A DNA stretch of 7,012 nucleotides from an uncultured Lachnospiraceae bacterium (GTDB lineage Bacteria > Bacillota > Clostridia > Lachnospirales > Lachnospiraceae). The stretch covers positions 1 to 7,012 of the forward strand of contig CAJUJL010000046.1 in assembly GCA_910586725.1 (NCBI GenBank), in the 5' to 3' direction. The translations under genes and the position numbers were made by a program. The notes beneath the pieces were generated by a model, which saw nothing but the letters and a program-made list of their open reading frames with translations, was not told the origin of the DNA and did not search any database. Positions 6,375-7,012 of this stretch are shown one piece after another. The number at the start of each line of letters is the position of its first letter. The first letter of the stretch is position 1.

Positions 6375-6965
6375 ATGTCAATCAGCTTGCAGAAAGGTCA
6401 GAAAGTAAGTCTGACAAAAGAAAACGCAGGGTTATCCAATGTATTGATTGGGCTTGGATGGGATGAGGCCCAACGAGGGAGAGGCGGATTTTTTGCGCCG
6501 AAGCCGCAGCCGATCGACTGCGACGCATCCGCGATCGTGCTTCAGAACGGAAAGCTTATGGATCCGTCGGATGTCGTTTATTTTGGAAACCTGCAGCACA
6601 AATCCGGTACGATCCGGCATATGGGGGACAATTTGACGGGCGCCGGAGAAGGCGATGATGAACAGATTCTTGTCGATCTGTCACGCGTTCCGGCAGAGTA
6701 TGACAGGATTGTGATTGTTGTCAATATCTATGAAGCAATGAAGAGAAATCAGCATTTTGGCATGATTGAAAATGCGTTTATCCGGCTTGTGGACGGTAAA
6801 ACGAACAGAGAAATGTGCAAATATAATCTTTCTGAGAATTATTCCGGCATGACGGCAATGATTTTTGGAGAGGTATACCGTCATAACGGAGAATGGAAAT
6901 TTAACGCAATCGGACAGGCGACAAACGATCCGGGAATCGGTGCGCTTGCCAACCGGTACAGATAA
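6375..6965 (+). CDS. terD: Diverged TerD-family protein, copy 3, with altered acidic loop
   Basis: A 196-residue TerD-family protein. Its start (SISLQKGQKVSLTK) and GLGWD (26-30) match the other copies. The VNAFD..DFDLDAAAF segment is replaced by a Gly/Phe/Lys/Pro-rich stretch (residues 31-46) leading into PIDCDASAI (46-54). One acidic residue of the first calcium loop is therefore Cys49-flanked and the preceding Asp is lost, while HMGDNLTGAGEGDDEQI (82-98) is intact. The usual YDLGEDFSIET block is changed to YNLSENYSGMT (150-160), and the C-terminus ends ALANRYR instead of the GIEV type. AGGAGG (6363-6368) lies 6 nt before the ATG. It is probably a distinct TerD subtype with altered calcium affinity or partner binding (inference) rather than a decaying copy, because the frame and core are intact. 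Confidence 0.93.
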   Translation: MSISLQKGQKVSLTKENAGLSNVLIGLGWDEAQRGRGGFFAPKPQPIDCDASAIVLQNGKLMDPSDVVYFGNLQHKSGTIRHMGDNLTGAGEGDDEQILVDLSRVPAEYDRIVIVVNIYEAMKRNQHFGMIENAFIRLVDGKTNREMCKYNLSENYSGMTAMIFGEVYRHNGEWKFNAIGQATNDPGIGALANRYR

Positions 6966-6981
6966 AAAATATCAGAAGGCA

Positions 6982-6996
6982 ATGGGCAGAGCCCAT
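6982..6996 (+). other. Short hairpin downstream of the third terD
   Basis: ATGGGC (6982-6987) and GCCCAT (6991-6996) form a perfect 6-bp stem with a 3-nt loop, 16 nt after the terD stop. No T-run follows (ACCTGAATA), so it is not a convincing intrinsic terminator, and the operon may continue past the window edge. The rest of 6966-7012 shows no gene I can support. Confidence 0.4.
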
Positions 6997-7012
6997 ACCT
7001 GAATACATGGCG

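Noticed and set aside
6982..7012. Possible small gene start (ATG 6982 or ATG 7007) after the third terD
   Set aside because: ATG 6982 reaches a stop after six codons within the hairpin, and ATG 7007 has no Shine-Dalgarno site and only two codons in the window. Neither can be supported.

Overview
The window looks like Firmicutes DNA, most likely a Clostridia/Lachnospiraceae-type gut anaerobe. The reasons are moderate GC, strong GGAGG Shine-Dalgarno sites, a consensus vegetative promoter, and a gene set that in Bacillota accompanies TerD (tellurium/stress resistance) proteins, as in the Bacillus yce cluster. The organism assignment is inference. All six convincing genes are on the + strand and form one compact operon that fills nearly the whole window. 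Gaps are 25, 2, 57, 12 and 12 nt.

Layout. Positions 1-167 hold an AT-rich promoter/leader with a TTGACA...TATAAG promoter. Gene 1 (168-1679) is a three-part protein: an N-terminal domain that I align to one repeat unit of the neighbouring YceG protein, a linker of five near-identical 12-residue repeats (DNA 921-1100), and a C-terminal trypsin/HtrA-like serine protease with an intact His-Asp-Ser triad. It has no signal peptide, membrane anchor or PDZ domain. Gene 2 (1705-3978) is a 757-residue YceG-family protein that reads as three diverged copies of one roughly 250-residue unit. Gene 3 (3981-5129) is a TelA-family coiled-coil protein. A 57-nt gap with a hairpin follows, and then three tandem TerD-family genes (5187-5768, 5781-6362, 6375-6965). 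The first two are close paralogs (about 70% identical by hand count). The third is diverged and carries an insertion at the calcium-site loop. Positions 6966-7012 hold a short hairpin and no clear gene or terminator.

How the genes may work together. TerD proteins are cytosolic calcium-binding stress proteins, and TelA and YceG are their recurrent partners. What stands out here is a predicted cytosolic serine protease that carries a YceG-like unit and is encoded first in the operon. A simple model is that this domain docks the protease on the YceG/TelA/TerD assembly, so that stress or calcium state is coupled to proteolysis. That model is inference. The protein architecture and the YceG repeat structure can be read directly from the sequence.
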